A stretch of DNA of 64,000 bases, from assembly GCF_003429105.1 (NCBI RefSeq), contig NZ_QVTD01000010.1, forward strand, positions 177,762 to 241,761. Reading direction: 5' to 3'. Origin of the DNA: Peribacillus glennii. Its GTDB lineage: Bacteria; Bacillota; Bacilli; Bacillales; DSM-1321. Below are positions 46,347 to 56,444 of the stretch, piece after piece. The number at the start of each line of letters is the position of its first letter. The first letter of the stretch is position 1. Position numbers and translations under genes: made by a program. A model generated the notes under the pieces. That model did no database searches, had not been told where the DNA came from, and saw only the letters and a program-made list of their open reading frames with translations.

Positions 46347-48233
46347 TTATTTGGAAACCCGTGCTATTTTTCCTTGTTCCAAATACACAAGCAAGATAGA
46401 CACATCTGCAGGATTCACGCCTGAAATACGTGAAGCCTGTGCGACCGATAGCGGACGCACTTGTTTCAATTTTTGGCGCGCTTCATTCGCAAGGCCAGAA
46501 ATGGCATCATAATCAATATTTTCAGGGATCTTTTTATTCTCCATTTTCTTGAGGCGGTCGACCTGCTGGAGTGATTTTTCGATATATCCTTCATATTTGA
46601 TCTGGATTTCTACCTGTTCGGTCACATCATTATCAAGCTCCGTTTCGGATGGTGCGAGAAGCTTGATATGCGAATAATTCATTTCAGGGCGCTTCAATAA
46701 ATCGGAAGCACGGATGCCATCCTTCAATTCGGTTCCCCCGCTTTGCCTGATGATTTCCTGTGTCTGTTCGTTCGGCTTGATGATAATGGATTGAAGCCGT
46801 GATTTTTCCGCTTCAACCGCTGCTTTTTTGTCCAGGAATTTCTCGTACCTTTCTTCCTTGATCATACCGATTTTATGGCCAATTTCTGTCAAACGCAGGT
46901 CGGCATTATCATGGCGCAGAAGCAAACGGTATTCGGCTCGTGACGTTAACAGCCGGTATGGCTCATTGGTCCCTTTTGTAACAAGATCGTCAATCAACAC
47001 TCCAATGTACGCTTCCGAACGGCTTAAGATCAGTTCTTCTTTACCAAGGGCATTTAAGCCAGCATTGATCCCGGCCATCAACCCTTGGCCCGCCGCTTCT
47101 TCGTAACCGGAAGTCCCGTTAATTTGTCCAGCGGTATACAGGTTCTTCACTTTTTTCGTTTCTAGTGTCGGCCAAAGCTGCGTAGGGACGATCGCGTCAT
47201 ATTCGATTGCATATCCTGCACGCATCATCTGGACATTTTCAAGTCCTGGAATGGTTGCTAGAATCCTCCTCTGTACATCTTCAGGAAGGCTTGTAGACAG
47301 CCCCTGCACATAGACTTCCTGCGTATTTCGCCCTTCAGGCTCAAGGAAGATCTGATGACGCGGTTTGTCGTTGAAACGGACGACTTTATCTTCAATGGAC
47401 GGGCAGTATCTCGGCCCTGTCCCTTTAATCATGCCGGAGTACATCGGAGAGCGGTGAAGATTGTCATCGATGATTTGGTGTGTTTCCAGGCTTGTATACG
47501 TAAGCCAGCACGGAAGCTGATCAGTTATAAACTTAGTCGTTTCATAAGAGAATGCGCGCGGCTCTTCGTCACCGGGCTGAATTTCCGTTTTGCTGTAATC
47601 AATCGTATGGCTGTTTACCCGTGGAGGTGTTCCGGTTTTGAAACGGACCAAATCAAAGCCAAGCTCCTCCAGATGTTCGGAAAGGCGGATCGAAGGCTGC
47701 TGGTTGTTCGGGCCGCTTGCATATTTAAGCTCCCCTAAAATGATTTCCCCTCTTAAAAAAGTACCGGTCGTAATGACAACCGTTTTTGCTTTATAAGTAG
47801 CGCCTGTTTGCGTAACCACACCATTACAAACGCCGTCTTCCACGATCAAACGTTCTACCATCCCTTGAATTAAAGTAAGGTTTGGTTCATTTTCAATCGT
47901 TTTTTTCATTTCCTGCTGGTATAAGAATTTATCGGCCTGGGCCCGTAAAGCGCGAACGGCAGGTCCTTTTCCGGTATTCAGCATTCTCATCTGGATATGC
48001 GTTTTGTCGATATTTTTCCCCATTTCGCCCCCCAGGGCGTCAATTTCCCTCACGACGATCCCTTTTGCGGGCCCTCCTACGGAAGGGTTACAAGGCATGA
48101 ATGCCACCATATCCAAATTGATCGTAATCATCAGGGTTTTTGCACCAACCCTTGCAGCGGCAAGGCCGGCTTCACTTCCGGCATGCCCGGCCCCGATTAC
48201 GATTACGTCATAACTGCCTGCATCGTATTGCAT
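46347..48233 (-). CDS. mnmG: tRNA U34 carboxymethylaminomethyl-synthesis enzyme MnmG (GidA)
   Basis: This 628-residue FAD protein, with MnmE, modifies wobble U34 of several tRNAs. FAD motif [20 protein letters not shown]; conserved [20 protein letters not shown] and [20 protein letters not shown]. The ATG at 48233 has AAGGAGG seven bases upstream and gives the family length; the frame is open further but without a site. Confidence 0.97.
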   Translation of the reverse strand: MQYDAGSYDVIVIGAGHAGSEAGLAAARVGAKTLMITINLDMVAFMPCNPSVGGPAKGIVVREIDALGGEMGKNIDKTHIQMRMLNTGKGPAVRALRAQADKFLYQQEMKKTIENEPNLTLIQGMVERLIVEDGVCNGVVTQTGATYKAKTVVITTGTFLRGEIILGELKYASGPNNQQPSIRLSEHLEELGFDLVRFKTGTPPRVNSHTIDYSKTEIQPGDEEPRAFSYETTKFITDQLPCWLTYTSLETHQIIDDNLHRSPMYSGMIKGTGPRYCPSIEDKVVRFNDKPRHQIFLEPEGRNTQEVYVQGLSTSLPEDVQRRILATIPGLENVQMMRAGYAIEYDAIVPTQLWPTLETKKVKNLYTAGQINGTSGYEEAAGQGLMAGINAGLNALGKEELILSRSEAYIGVLIDDLVTKGTNEPYRLLTSRAEYRLLLRHDNADLRLTEIGHKIGMIKEERYEKFLDKKAAVEAEKSRLQSIIIKPNEQTQEIIRQSGGTELKDGIRASDLLKRPEMNYSHIKLLAPSETELDNDVTEQVEIQIKYEGYIEKSLQQVDRLKKMENKKIPENIDYDAISGLANEARQKLKQVRPLSVAQASRISGVNPADVSILLVYLEQGKIARVSK

Positions 48234-48250
48234 AGTTTTCCCTCCTTGCT

Positions 48251-49636
48251 TTATTTTCCTAAACAAAATTGTGAGAATAATTGATCGATCAAACTTTCGT
48301 GAACACTGTCCCCGATAATCTCGCCGAGCAATTCCCATGTCCTTGTAAAATCTATTTGAACTAAATCGACAGGAGTTCCGGCTTCTATTGCCAAAATTGC
48401 ATCTTCGACAGCTTGTTTAGCCTGTCCCAATAAGGCTATATGGCGTGAATTCGACACATACGTCATATCTCCCGCTTCAATATTGCCCTCAAAGAATAAG
48501 GATGAGATTGCCTCTTCCAACTCATTGACTCCCTTATCCTCCAATAATGAAGTGGTGACGACCTTTCCGTTTCCGGCAAGCTCTTCCACATCTTCCAATT
48601 TGATTTTTTTTGGAAGATCCGTCTTATTCACAATCACAATCACATCCATGCCTTTTACGGCTTCGAAAAGCATTTCATCCTCAGGCGTCAGATCATCCGA
48701 GTAATTCAACACAAGCAAGATTAAGTCCGCTTCCTTCAAAACGGCCCTTGAGCGTTCAACCCCGATTCTTTCCACGATATCTTCCGTTTCACGGATTCCT
48801 GCCGTATCAAGGAGCCTTAGCGGCACGCCGCGGACATTGACGTATTCCTCGATCACATCCCGGGTAGTACCGGGAATGTCGGTAACAATCGCTTTATTTT
48901 CATGAACAAGACTATTTAATAAGGATGATTTCCCTACATTGGGCCGGCCGATAATCACCGTAGAAAGCCCTTCGCGTAAAATCTTTCCTTGCTGCGATGT
49001 CTGGAGCAGTTTTTCAATTTCCTTGCGGACATACTGGGCTTTATCCATAAACAAACGGTGGGTCATTTCCTCTACGTCGTCATATTCCGGATAATCGATA
49101 TTTACTTCTACCTGCGCCAGTGTTTCAAGAATTTCCTGGCGAAGCTTACGAATCAGTTTCGATAACCGCCCATCCATTTGGCTAAGTGCAACATTCATCG
49201 CCCTGTCCGTTTTGGCGCGGATCAAATCCATGACCGCTTCTGCCTGTGATAAATCGATACGTCCGTTGAGAAACGCCCTTTTCGTAAATTCCCCTGGTTC
49301 AGCAAGACGGGCACCCTGTGAAAGAACCAGCTGCAACACCCTGTTTACGGAAACCAAACCGCCGTGGCAATTGATTTCGACCACATCCTCACGGGTGAAT
49401 GTCTTCGGCCCCTTCATGATCGATACCATAACTTCTTCTACTGTCTCACCTGTTCTCGGATCAACCAAATGCCCGTAATGAATTGTATGGGACTCCACTT
49501 CTGAAAGGCTCTTCCCCTTCGGACCCCGGTATATTTTATCACTGATGGCCAAAGCCTCGTCGCCGCTGATCCGGACAATGGCAATCGCCCCTTCACCCAT
49601 CGGGGTTGATATCGCGGTAATCGTATCGTATTCCAT
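48251..49636 (-). CDS. mnmE: tRNA modification GTPase MnmE (TrmE/ThdF)
   Basis: This 461-residue partner of MnmG starts [20 protein letters not shown] (formyl-THF domain), then a helical domain and an inserted G domain ([34 protein letters not shown]), ending in the invariant FCLGK. The ATG at 49636 fits with GAGGTG six bases upstream; the GTG at 49645 overlaps that site. Confidence 0.97.
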   Translation of the reverse strand: MEYDTITAISTPMGEGAIAIVRISGDEALAISDKIYRGPKGKSLSEVESHTIHYGHLVDPRTGETVEEVMVSIMKGPKTFTREDVVEINCHGGLVSVNRVLQLVLSQGARLAEPGEFTKRAFLNGRIDLSQAEAVMDLIRAKTDRAMNVALSQMDGRLSKLIRKLRQEILETLAQVEVNIDYPEYDDVEEMTHRLFMDKAQYVRKEIEKLLQTSQQGKILREGLSTVIIGRPNVGKSSLLNSLVHENKAIVTDIPGTTRDVIEEYVNVRGVPLRLLDTAGIRETEDIVERIGVERSRAVLKEADLILLVLNYSDDLTPEDEMLFEAVKGMDVIVIVNKTDLPKKIKLEDVEELAGNGKVVTTSLLEDKGVNELEEAISSLFFEGNIEAGDMTYVSNSRHIALLGQAKQAVEDAILAIEAGTPVDLVQIDFTRTWELLGEIIGDSVHESLIDQLFSQFCLGK

Positions 49637-49758
49637 TTTTTTCACCTCATTTTTACCAAGGATATATATTTGAAATATTTTATTATTTTTTTGCTAAATT
49701 AATACAATACCACAGACCGGACATACATGAAAAGCAGATAACATTTGAAAGACAAAAG

Positions 49759-49813
49759 TTATCCACATTATGAAACCATTTGAATTCGCACCCTTAATTT
49801 TAACTTATCCACA
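49759..49813. other. Two DnaA boxes between mnmE and jag
   Basis: Perfect TTATCCACA boxes lie at 49759-49767 and 49805-49813, 46 bases apart, in a 390-base gap with no gene. They sit about 3 kb from oriC and may be outlying origin boxes. Confidence 0.6.
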
Positions 49814-49983
49814 TGTGAATAACAACAAACGCCGGCAATGAGCTTTTTCGGAACCTTTGATGCTACTTTTGAAAATGAATAACCGTTTGCAAGCGGTACA
49901 TATGAATACTCATACCTTGACCTTGGTCCAATACGTACCCAACAAACATTTAAGCCGCCGGTCCACCTTCCAAAGTACAATAA

Positions 49984-50016
49984 AAACCCCCATGTGAATC
50001 CGAGTCACACGGGGTT
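49984..50016 (-). terminator. Terminator of the rpmH-to-jag unit
   Basis: AACCCCGTGTGA and TCACATGGGGGTT form the stem on the minus strand, followed by TTTTAT. Confidence 0.85.
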
Positions 50017-50026
50017 GCCGTACATG

Positions 50027-50647
50027 TTATTTAGTTGGGGTAATCACCAAATGGCGGTACGGTTCCGTCCCGCTCGAAGTGGTTTTAATCTTCGGGTAAT
50101 TCATTAAAGCTGTATGGATGACCTTACGTTCATAAGAAGGCATCGGCTCGAGCGACACTTGTTTGCCTGAACGGACAGCCTGGGCCGCCATTCTTTCCGC
50201 GAGCTGGATAAGTGTGTCTATACGGCGCTTGCGGTAGTCCTCAGCATCCACTGTTATATTCAAGTATTGATTGGAATAGCGATTGGCCACCAGCTGGGTT
50301 AAATATTGTATAGAATTTAACGTTTGGCCTCGTTTCCCAATCAAAAGGGCGATCTTTTCACCAGAGAGCCAAAATGTAAGATTTTTTCCATCCTGTCGCA
50401 CATCAACTTGGACGGTGACCCCCATCTTTTCACTGACGTTTTCCAGGTACTTAACAGCTTCCTCGATCGCATCAGGCCTAACTGTGACCTTCACAACCGC
50501 TTGCCTGCCACCGAACAAGCCCAGAAACCCTTTTTTTCCTTCATCAACAATTTTAATTTCTGCACGGTCCCGGGATATATTCAACTGAGCTAAAGCGGAA
50601 TCTACTGCTTCTTCGACAGATTGTCCTGTAGCAGTTACTTGTTTCAC
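50027..50647 (-). CDS. jag: RNA-binding protein Jag (KhpB)
   Basis: This 206-residue protein has an N-terminal Jag domain, a KH domain with [20 protein letters not shown], and a C-terminal R3H domain ([16 protein letters not shown]). In related bacteria it pairs with KhpA and links RNA to cell elongation. GTG start overlaps the spoIIIJ stop by four bases (GTGA), so it is translationally coupled. Confidence 0.95.
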   Translation of the reverse strand: MKQVTATGQSVEEAVDSALAQLNISRDRAEIKIVDEGKKGFLGLFGGRQAVVKVTVRPDAIEEAVKYLENVSEKMGVTVQVDVRQDGKNLTFWLSGEKIALLIGKRGQTLNSIQYLTQLVANRYSNQYLNITVDAEDYRKRRIDTLIQLAERMAAQAVRSGKQVSLEPMPSYERKVIHTALMNYPKIKTTSSGTEPYRHLVITPTK

Positions 50648-51429
50648 TTTTTCTTTGCTCCTCCCGCATTTCCGGCAGCTGCTTTTTTCAGATCCGGAGC
50701 TTTAATGAAATATGTTTGAATGATCATGAATATGTTACCAACTACCCAGTATAGAGAAAGGGCAGCAGGGAAATTGATTGCGAAAACAACGATCATGATT
50801 GGCATGATATAAAGCATCATCGTCATCTGGGCAGCCATTTGCGGATTGGTATCCATCCCGACCATCGTGATCTTTTGCTGAATAAAGGTAGTGATACCCG
50901 CCACGATAGGCAATATATAATATGGATCTGCATCGCCAAGGTCAAACCATAAGAAGTTGTGATTTGCGATCTCCCTAGTACGGGTGATAGCATGGTAAAA
51001 ACCAATCAAAATCGGCATTTGCACTACCAAAGGAAGACAGCCTGCCAAAGGATTCACTCCATATTTCTGGAATAAAGCCATCGTTTCCTGCTGAAGCTTT
51101 TGCTGGGTAGCTGCATCCTTTGAGCTGTATTTTTCACGAAGCTCCTTCATTTCAGGCTGGATGGCCTGCATCGCTTTAGAACTTTTCGTTTGCTTAATCA
51201 TTAATGGCAGAATTGCCAGACGAATAAGAATGGTTACGACAATAATCCCTAATCCATAGTCTCCTAAAAACTCAGATACGGACGTAATCAGCATGGATAA
51301 TGGATAGACGATATATTCATTCCAGAACCCTGTGCTTTCTGAAGTAATCGGCTTATTTACCTCTGTACATCCAGCAAGTAAGAGCATCATGGAAACAAGC
51401 CCAGTTATGAGTAATAATCTTTTTTTCAA
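50644..51429 (-). CDS. spoIIIJ: Membrane protein insertase SpoIIIJ (YidC/OxaA)
   Basis: This 261-residue insertase places proteins into the membrane and is needed for SpoIIIAE function during sporulation. It is a lipoprotein (signal [20 protein letters not shown], lipobox LAGC) with five helices and the hydrophilic-groove Arg in [22 protein letters not shown] at 51429 has AGGAGG nine bases upstream and gives the B. subtilis length. Confidence 0.96.
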   Translation of the reverse strand: MKKRLLLITGLVSMMLLLAGCTEVNKPITSESTGFWNEYIVYPLSMLITSVSEFLGDYGLGIIVVTILIRLAILPLMIKQTKSSKAMQAIQPEMKELREKYSSKDAATQQKLQQETMALFQKYGVNPLAGCLPLVVQMPILIGFYHAITRTREIANHNFLWFDLGDADPYYILPIVAGITTFIQQKITMVGMDTNPQMAAQMTMMLYIMPIMIVVFAINFPAALSLYWVVGNIFMIIQTYFIKAPDLKKAAAGNAGGAKKK

Positions 51430-51788
51430 CCGTCTTTTCCTCCTGTCTATATACAAATCTTCTAAAACGCCTGCATGACCTTTCTCCAATGGAAAAAACT
51501 TGTCCAAAACCATGCAGTTTCCGCAGCATCGGGTACACACAAGTCTTTGCTTCTATCATTTATATGGAATCCATTTTTTTTGCAGGTAAGAAAGTATAAA
51601 ATTTCTTACTGCATGAAGTTTAACACAGGCTAAGTGCGCTACATTTTATAGCAACACCTGTATGTCCCACATCCTTCGGGCCTAACTGTGCCTCTGTCTT
51701 CTTCTTTATAAAGGCTCGCCAATCGACGAGTTTTTTAATACTATTTGTTCCCCTTGAATACATACGAAAGAAAAATGGATAGGTTTCA
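51430..51788 (-). other. Intergenic region between rnpA and spoIIIJ
   Basis: No gene. Two structured stretches are visible. The first is a hairpin with arms GCAGGTAAGAAA (51582-51593) and TTTCTTACTGC (51602-51612) that lacks a downstream U-run on either strand. The second is a region at 51615-51700 with several short inverted repeats, including CCCACATCCTTCGGG. They lie in the probable spoIIIJ 5' leader. Confidence 0.4.
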
Positions 51789-52154
51789 TTAATCCTTATT
51801 TATAGGTTTTCTTTTGAATGCAAATGAATTCGAACGCTTCAATACATGGATCAGGCTTTTTTTCACCTGAAAAAAATCCATCTCAGATGTCGGCTTCCTT
51901 GCGATCACAACATAATCGCGGCCAATCTTAATATCGTCCATCAATTCAAGGAACGATTGCCTTATGTATCTTTTTATCTGGTTCCTGACCACGGCATTGC
52001 CCATTTTTTTACTTACGGAAAGGCCAATCCGAAAATAATCCTGATTGGGCTTGTCAAGGACATAGACAACAAATTGCCTGTTCGCGAATGATTCACCATT
52101 TTGAAAAACATTCTGGAATTCATCATTCTTTTTAATTCTTAGCTTCTTTTTCAT
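51789..52154 (-). CDS. rnpA: Ribonuclease P protein component
   Basis: This 121-residue basic protein assists the RNase P RNA in removing tRNA 5' leaders. The RNR signature is [25 protein letters not shown]. The ATG at 52154 is chosen by family start ([17 protein letters not shown]); GTAAGG lies directly before and GAAGGTG slightly further upstream. A terminator separates it from rpmH, so it depends on read-through or its own promoter. Confidence 0.95.
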   Translation of the reverse strand: MKKKLRIKKNDEFQNVFQNGESFANRQFVVYVLDKPNQDYFRIGLSVSKKMGNAVVRNQIKRYIRQSFLELMDDIKIGRDYVVIARKPTSEMDFFQVKKSLIHVLKRSNSFAFKRKPINKD

Positions 52155-52282
52155 CCTTACACCTTCAATAAAGTAAATTGGGGCCGGGATTTTCACTTTA
52201 ATCCCTGGCCTGTACCCGCACCCGATTGTGACAACTAGTTCCGGGGCGGGCTCAGGCGACAGCTCAGTCTTTATGGAAAAAA

Positions 52283-52308
52283 AGACCACTGAGACTTTTC
52301 AGTGGTCT
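52283..52308 (-). terminator. Terminator between rpmH and rnpA
   Basis: AGACCACTGA and TCAGTGGTCT form a perfect 10-bp stem, with a run of seven T on the minus strand. It begins at the rpmH stop codon and would reduce transcription into rnpA. Confidence 0.85.
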
Positions 52309-52441
52309 ACGCAGATAATACTTTTCTGCCCTTGCGACGGCGTGCAGCTAATACTTTACGTCCGTTTTTTGTGCTCATGCGTGCACGGAAACCGTGAACT
52401 TTGCTGTGCTTACGCTTATTTGGTTGATAAGTTCTTTTCAT
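52307..52441 (-). CDS. rpmH: 50S ribosomal protein L34
   Basis: This 44-residue, very basic protein starts [20 protein letters not shown] and ends GRKVLSA. An AGGGAGG-type site (minus strand CAGGGAGGTGTCAT before ATG) precedes it. It is the first gene left of the origin, transcribed away from dnaA. Confidence 0.97.
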   Translation of the reverse strand: MKRTYQPNKRKHSKVHGFRARMSTKNGRKVLAARRRKGRKVLSA

Positions 52442-52617
52442 CTATGACACCTCCCTGAGGAATAACAGTTAAAGACAGTCTCTATGATTATATAGAGGAT
52501 ACTTAAAAAATGCAACCTCTTCTAAAAAAAATCTTCATCTTCCTAACGATCGACAGCAGATTGATCTTTCTCTTTTTTTCTCTATAAAATCCAGTCTGCA
52601 AAAACGTGTCCTTAGCC

Positions 52618-52891
52618 TGTGGATATGTTTTCGACATTTTTCTCACTATCCACAGCAACAAATGACAAGTTTTACACATAGTAAAAGCCTGTGGAAAAGT
52701 TTTTCCCACAGGGAGGGGGAGTTGTGGATAAACTTATAAAACCATTGCAAGCATGGTAAATATCTGATATTATATTTGTGTTTTCACTCTTAATAACTTT
52801 ATCAACAGTTAACGTTATCCACAGATTGTTAATAACTTGTGGATAGCTTTTTCAGCAGATGTAGATAAATTTGTCCACAAACAGTGGATAT
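52618..52891. other. oriC, DnaA-box cluster upstream of dnaA
   Basis: Perfect boxes: TGTGGATAA (52723) and TTATCCACA (52815). One-mismatch boxes: TGTGGATAT (about 52618), CTATCCACA (about 52648), TGTGGATAG (52838), TTGTCCACA (52871), AGTGGATAT (52883). This is the left part of the bipartite Bacillus origin, between rpmH and dnaA. The rest of 52892-53170 is AT-rich leader without boxes. Confidence 0.9.
52745..52773 (+). promoter_or_regulatory. Candidate dnaA promoter
   Basis: TTGCAA and TATTAT are spaced exactly 17 bases apart, inside the DnaA-box cluster, fitting autoregulation by DnaA. The distance to the dnaA start (about 420 bases) is long, so another nearer promoter is possible. Confidence 0.45.
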
Positions 52892-53196
52892 TGTCGAAAA
52901 ACCGTTTTTCTTCTTTATATTATATTTATTCCCATATTACTGTTGATAAATAATTATACATTCAGACATATTTTGTCGTTTTACATGTTTAAGAAGTTGT
53001 ACAGTAACAATGCTTGATGGGTGCAAACAAACAGTATAAATATTTACAAGGCTGGGCTTGCCTCAGCCGAATTTTGTACGTTTACAAATTTAACTTTCAT
53101 CTCAGAAAGCAACAGCCCCGGCAGCGAAAAGAGCCGCCTTTAAAGCTTTTGATCAGTAGGTAAGTACGTAAAAAACCTCGAAAAGGAGGGATTCTA

Positions 53197-54546
53197 TTGG
53201 AGAATATCGACGCTTTGTGGAGCCAGGCGCTTGGCAAAATCGAGAAAAAAATCAGTAAGCCAAGCTTTGAAACTTGGTTAAAATCAACTAAGGCCCATAT
53301 GCTGCAAGGAGATATCCTGACAGTAACGGCACCAAATGAGTTTGCGCGTGACTGGCTGGAGGAGAGATATTCCCATCTTATCGCAGGTGTATTGTTTGAT
53401 CTGACCGGAGAAGAGCTTGAAGTCAAATTCATCATTCCGCCGAATCAGGGCGAAGATGATTTTGATTTGCCAGCACCTGCCAAAAAGAAAAAAAGGCAAG
53501 CTGATGACAACAGCGACTTTCCTCAGCATATGCTCAACACAAAAAACACCTTTGATACATTTGTCATCGGCTCGGGCAACCGCTTTGCCCATGCTGCCTC
53601 CCTTGCAGTGGCCGAGGCACCTGCGAAAGCATACAATCCTTTGTTTATCTATGGAGGGGTAGGTCTTGGAAAAACGCACCTAATGCATGCAATCGGCCAT
53701 TATGTATTGGAGCATAATCCTTCTGCCAAAGTTGTCTATCTCTCTTCAGAGAAATTCACAAATGAATTCATCAACTCGATCCGTGATAATAATGCAGAAG
53801 CTTTCCGGAATAAATACAGAAGCGTCGATGTGCTTCTCATTGATGATATTCAATTTTTAGCCGGGAAAGAACAAACCCAGGAGGAATTTTTCCATACGTT
53901 CAATACGCTTCATGAAGAAAGCAAACAGATCGTTATTTCAAGTGACCGTCCTCCCAAGGAAATCCCGACACTTGAAGACCGCCTCCGCTCCAGGTTTGAA
54001 TGGGGGCTGATCACTGATATTACCCCGCCGGATTTGGAGACAAGGATTGCCATCCTGCGCAAGAAGGCAAAAGCGGAAGGACTTGATATTCCTAATGAAG
54101 TTATGCTGTATATTGCCAATCAGATAGACTCCAATATCCGTGAGTTGGAAGGGGCCTTAATTCGAGTCGTGGCATACTCTTCTTTGATCAATAAGGATAT
54201 TAATGCCGACCTGGCAGCAGAAGCGCTTAAAGATATCATTCCAAGCTCAAAACCAAGAATTATTTCGATCCATGATATACAAAGGGCGGTTGGAGAGCAT
54301 TACAGTGTAAAGCTCGAGGACTTTAAAGCAAAAAAGCGGACGAAATCAGTCGCCTTTCCAAGGCAAATTGCCATGTACCTTTCCAGAGAATTAACAGACT
54401 CTTCCCTGCCGAAAATCGGCGATGAATTCGGCGGGCGTGACCACACGACTGTGATTCATGCCCACGAAAAGATTTCCAAGCTTTTGCAAACGGACTCTGT
54501 TCTGCAAAGGCAGCTAAAAGAAATCCAGGACCAATTGAAAGTATAG
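53197..54546 (+). CDS. dnaA: Chromosomal replication initiator DnaA
   Basis: This 449-residue AAA+ protein binds DnaA boxes and melts oriC. Domain I ([20 protein letters not shown]), short domain II, AAA+ domain with Walker [18 protein letters not shown], Walker [15 protein letters not shown], arginine finger segment [13 protein letters not shown], and domain IV with the signature [15 protein letters not shown]. Start is TTG at 53197, seven bases after AAGGAGG. Confidence 0.98.
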   Translation: MENIDALWSQALGKIEKKISKPSFETWLKSTKAHMLQGDILTVTAPNEFARDWLEERYSHLIAGVLFDLTGEELEVKFIIPPNQGEDDFDLPAPAKKKKRQADDNSDFPQHMLNTKNTFDTFVIGSGNRFAHAASLAVAEAPAKAYNPLFIYGGVGLGKTHLMHAIGHYVLEHNPSAKVVYLSSEKFTNEFINSIRDNNAEAFRNKYRSVDVLLIDDIQFLAGKEQTQEEFFHTFNTLHEESKQIVISSDRPPKEIPTLEDRLRSRFEWGLITDITPPDLETRIAILRKKAKAEGLDIPNEVMLYIANQIDSNIRELEGALIRVVAYSSLINKDINADLAAEALKDIIPSSKPRIISIHDIQRAVGEHYSVKLEDFKAKKRTKSVAFPRQIAMYLSRELTDSSLPKIGDEFGGRDHTTVIHAHEKISKLLQTDSVLQRQLKEIQDQLKV

Positions 54547-54587
54547 GAAAACTGAATAATGTTAATAACCTCCTTTAGTTTACACAC

Positions 54588-54710
54588 AGTCTGTCCACAT
54601 GTGGATAGACTGTTTTTCCTTATGTTTTTTGGGGTTATCCACATATTCACAGGCCCTATTACTACTATTACTATTTTTTAAAAAAATAATAACTAATAAA
54701 TTAATGCCTA
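54588..54710. other. oriC, unwinding region between dnaA and dnaN
   Basis: Boxes CTGTCCACA (54591), TGTGGATAG (54600) and perfect TTATCCACA (54635) are followed by a GGCCC stretch, then TATTACTACTATTACTATT (54656-54675). The latter reads as DnaA-trios (repeats of TAG on the minus strand). An AT-only tract follows to about 54708. The order box, GC-rich spacer, trios and AT tract is that of the B. subtilis unwinding module. The first two boxes form a palindrome (AGTCT...AGACT, then TTTTT) that could also end dnaA transcription. Confidence 0.88.
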
Positions 54711-54747
54711 CAGGCGAATAATTATTACTCATTTGGGGGATTCGAAA

Positions 54748-55884
54748 ATGCAATTTATCATCCAGCGTGACCGATTAGTTCAAAGTGTACAAGAAGTGAT
54801 GAAAGCTGTAACATCCAGAACCACAATTCCAATCTTGACCGGGGTAAAAATTACAGTAAAAACAGAGGGTGTCACATTGACAGGGAGTGATTCCGATATT
54901 TCGATTGAATCCTTCATTCCTGTTGAAGAAGATGGGAACGAGATTGTCGAAATAAAAGAAACCGGCAGCATTGTATTAAACGCCCGGTTCTTCAGTGAAA
55001 TTGTAAAGAAATTGCCTATGGATGCGGTGGAGATCGAAGTCCAAAATAACTTACAGACGATTATCCGTTCCGGGAAAGCTGAATTCAATTTAAACGGTCT
55101 CGATGCAGAAGAATATCCGCATTTGCCGTTGATTGAAGAAGAAAACATATTAAGACTCCCTGCAGACTTATTAAAAACCCTGGTCCGACAGACTGTCTTT
55201 GCAGTGTCCACCTCAGAAACACGGCCCATCTTGACAGGTGTAAACATTAAGGTTGAAAATGACGAGCTAACCTGTATTGCAACAGATAGCCACCGCCTGG
55301 CGATGAGGAAAGCGAGATTGGAAAATGAAGTGAATGGCACCTATAATGTCGTAATTCCTGGGAAAAGCTTGAATGAGCTGAGTAAAATTTTGGATGATAC
55401 GAACGAACCAATTGAAATAGTGATTACTGAAAACCAGGTATTATTCAGAGCGAAGAACTTGTTATTCTTCTCAAGGCTTCTGGAAGGAAACTATCCGGAT
55501 ACCTCCCGGTTGATCCCGACTGACAGCAAAACTAATATAACTGTTCATGTAAAGGAATTCCTTCAGGCGATCGACCGGGCTTCCCTGCTGGCAAGAGAGG
55601 GGAGAAACAATGTTGTAAAGCTGTCCACACTGGAAGGTGGGGTCATTGAGATTTCCTCCAACAGCCCTGAAATTGGGAAGGTAATCGAAGAAGTAACAGC
55701 CGAATCAATCGAAGGTGAGGAATTGAAAATTTCCTTCAGCGCCAAGTTTGTTATGGACGCCTTAAAGGCCCTGGAGGGAACTGATATAAAGATCAACTTC
55801 ACAGGTGCTATGAGGCCTTTTGTCATCCGCTCCCTGCATGATGATACAATGCTGCAATTAATCCTGCCGGTTCGGACATATTAA
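54748..55884 (+). CDS. dnaN: DNA polymerase III beta sliding clamp
   Basis: This 378-residue ring-forming clamp holds polymerase on DNA. It starts MQFIIQRDRLVQSVQEVMKA, has three similar clamp domains and ends MLQLILPVRTY. The ATG at 54748 has GGGGGA seven bases upstream. Confidence 0.97.
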   Translation: MQFIIQRDRLVQSVQEVMKAVTSRTTIPILTGVKITVKTEGVTLTGSDSDISIESFIPVEEDGNEIVEIKETGSIVLNARFFSEIVKKLPMDAVEIEVQNNLQTIIRSGKAEFNLNGLDAEEYPHLPLIEEENILRLPADLLKTLVRQTVFAVSTSETRPILTGVNIKVENDELTCIATDSHRLAMRKARLENEVNGTYNVVIPGKSLNELSKILDDTNEPIEIVITENQVLFRAKNLLFFSRLLEGNYPDTSRLIPTDSKTNITVHVKEFLQAIDRASLLAREGRNNVVKLSTLEGGVIEISSNSPEIGKVIEEVTAESIEGEELKISFSAKFVMDALKALEGTDIKINFTGAMRPFVIRSLHDDTMLQLILPVRTY

Positions 55885-55914
55885 TAAAAAGTTTATCCCT
55901 GGTATCTGATTGCG

Positions 55915-56097
55915 AAGTAACATACTAGTTACAATGTTGCTACAGGATATGGCGGAGACTAGTCGAGGTCCCTTCAAGACAACACACTTCCGCAGTATGG
56001 TAGGAAGGCTAGATTCGCTGCATTCTGTAGCAACACCGTCATCACCCACATCGTGTGGACCCTATAAGCTGCTGGTTTCGACTGGCGGCTTTTTTTC
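55915..56097 (+). ncRNA. Candidate structured RNA between dnaN and yaaA
   Basis: GTTGCTACAG (55936-55945) and CTGTAGCAAC (56025-56034) are perfect 10-base complements that would enclose a 79-base domain containing further pairs (GCGGA/TCCGC, GCAG/CTGC). A small hairpin CCACA-TCG-TGTGG follows. It ends with a terminator: AGCTGCTGGT, UUCG loop, ACTGGCGGCT (all ten pairs with wobbles), then six T. No ORF fits. It may be an independent RNA or an attenuator before recF. I do not recognise it as a known class. Confidence 0.55.
56067..56097 (+). terminator. Terminator with UUCG loop before yaaA
   Basis: 10-bp stem (AGCTGCTGGT/ACTGGCGGCT) closed by TTCG and followed by TTTTTT; it is the 3' end of the candidate RNA. 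Confidence 0.8.
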
Positions 56098-56211
56098 TAA
56101 ACTTAGCAGGAAGCAGCTACCCGTTTTAATAAAACACGCTTACTTTGTGTTTATCCGTTTTTTTTAGTAAAATAAAGCATTAGAGACTACTTAGAAATGA
56201 GTGAATGCGGC

Positions 56212-56424
56212 ATGACTGAAATTCAGATTGATACTGAATATATTACGCTTGGCCAATTTTTAAAAGTGGCGGACATCATTCAAAGCGGCGGCATGGCGAA
56301 ATGGTTTTTAAGTGAACATGAAGTTTTTGTGAACGATGATCTGGACACGAGAAGAGGGAGAAAGCTTAGAGAAGGAGACAGGGTATTCATTCCAAAAGTC
56401 GGAAGCTTTGTTATCACGCTCTAA
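56212..56424 (+). CDS. yaaA: S4-domain RNA-binding protein YaaA
   Basis: This 70-residue protein is a single S4 domain: [39 protein letters not shown]. Orthologues lie between dnaN and recF in bacilli (RlbA/YaaA) and probably bind RNA. I use the ATG at 56212 because it gives the family N-terminus and has GAGTG eight bases upstream; an in-frame ATG at 56197 is possible. recF follows after 20 bases. Confidence 0.9.
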   Translation: MTEIQIDTEYITLGQFLKVADIIQSGGMAKWFLSEHEVFVNDDLDTRRGRKLREGDRVFIPKVGSFVITL

Positions 56425-56444
56425 GAATAAGGGAAGAACCGATC

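Noticed and set aside
51582..51612. Hairpin in the spoIIIJ leader as a terminator
   Set aside because: Neither strand has a U-run directly after the stem; the T-run precedes it on the plus strand.
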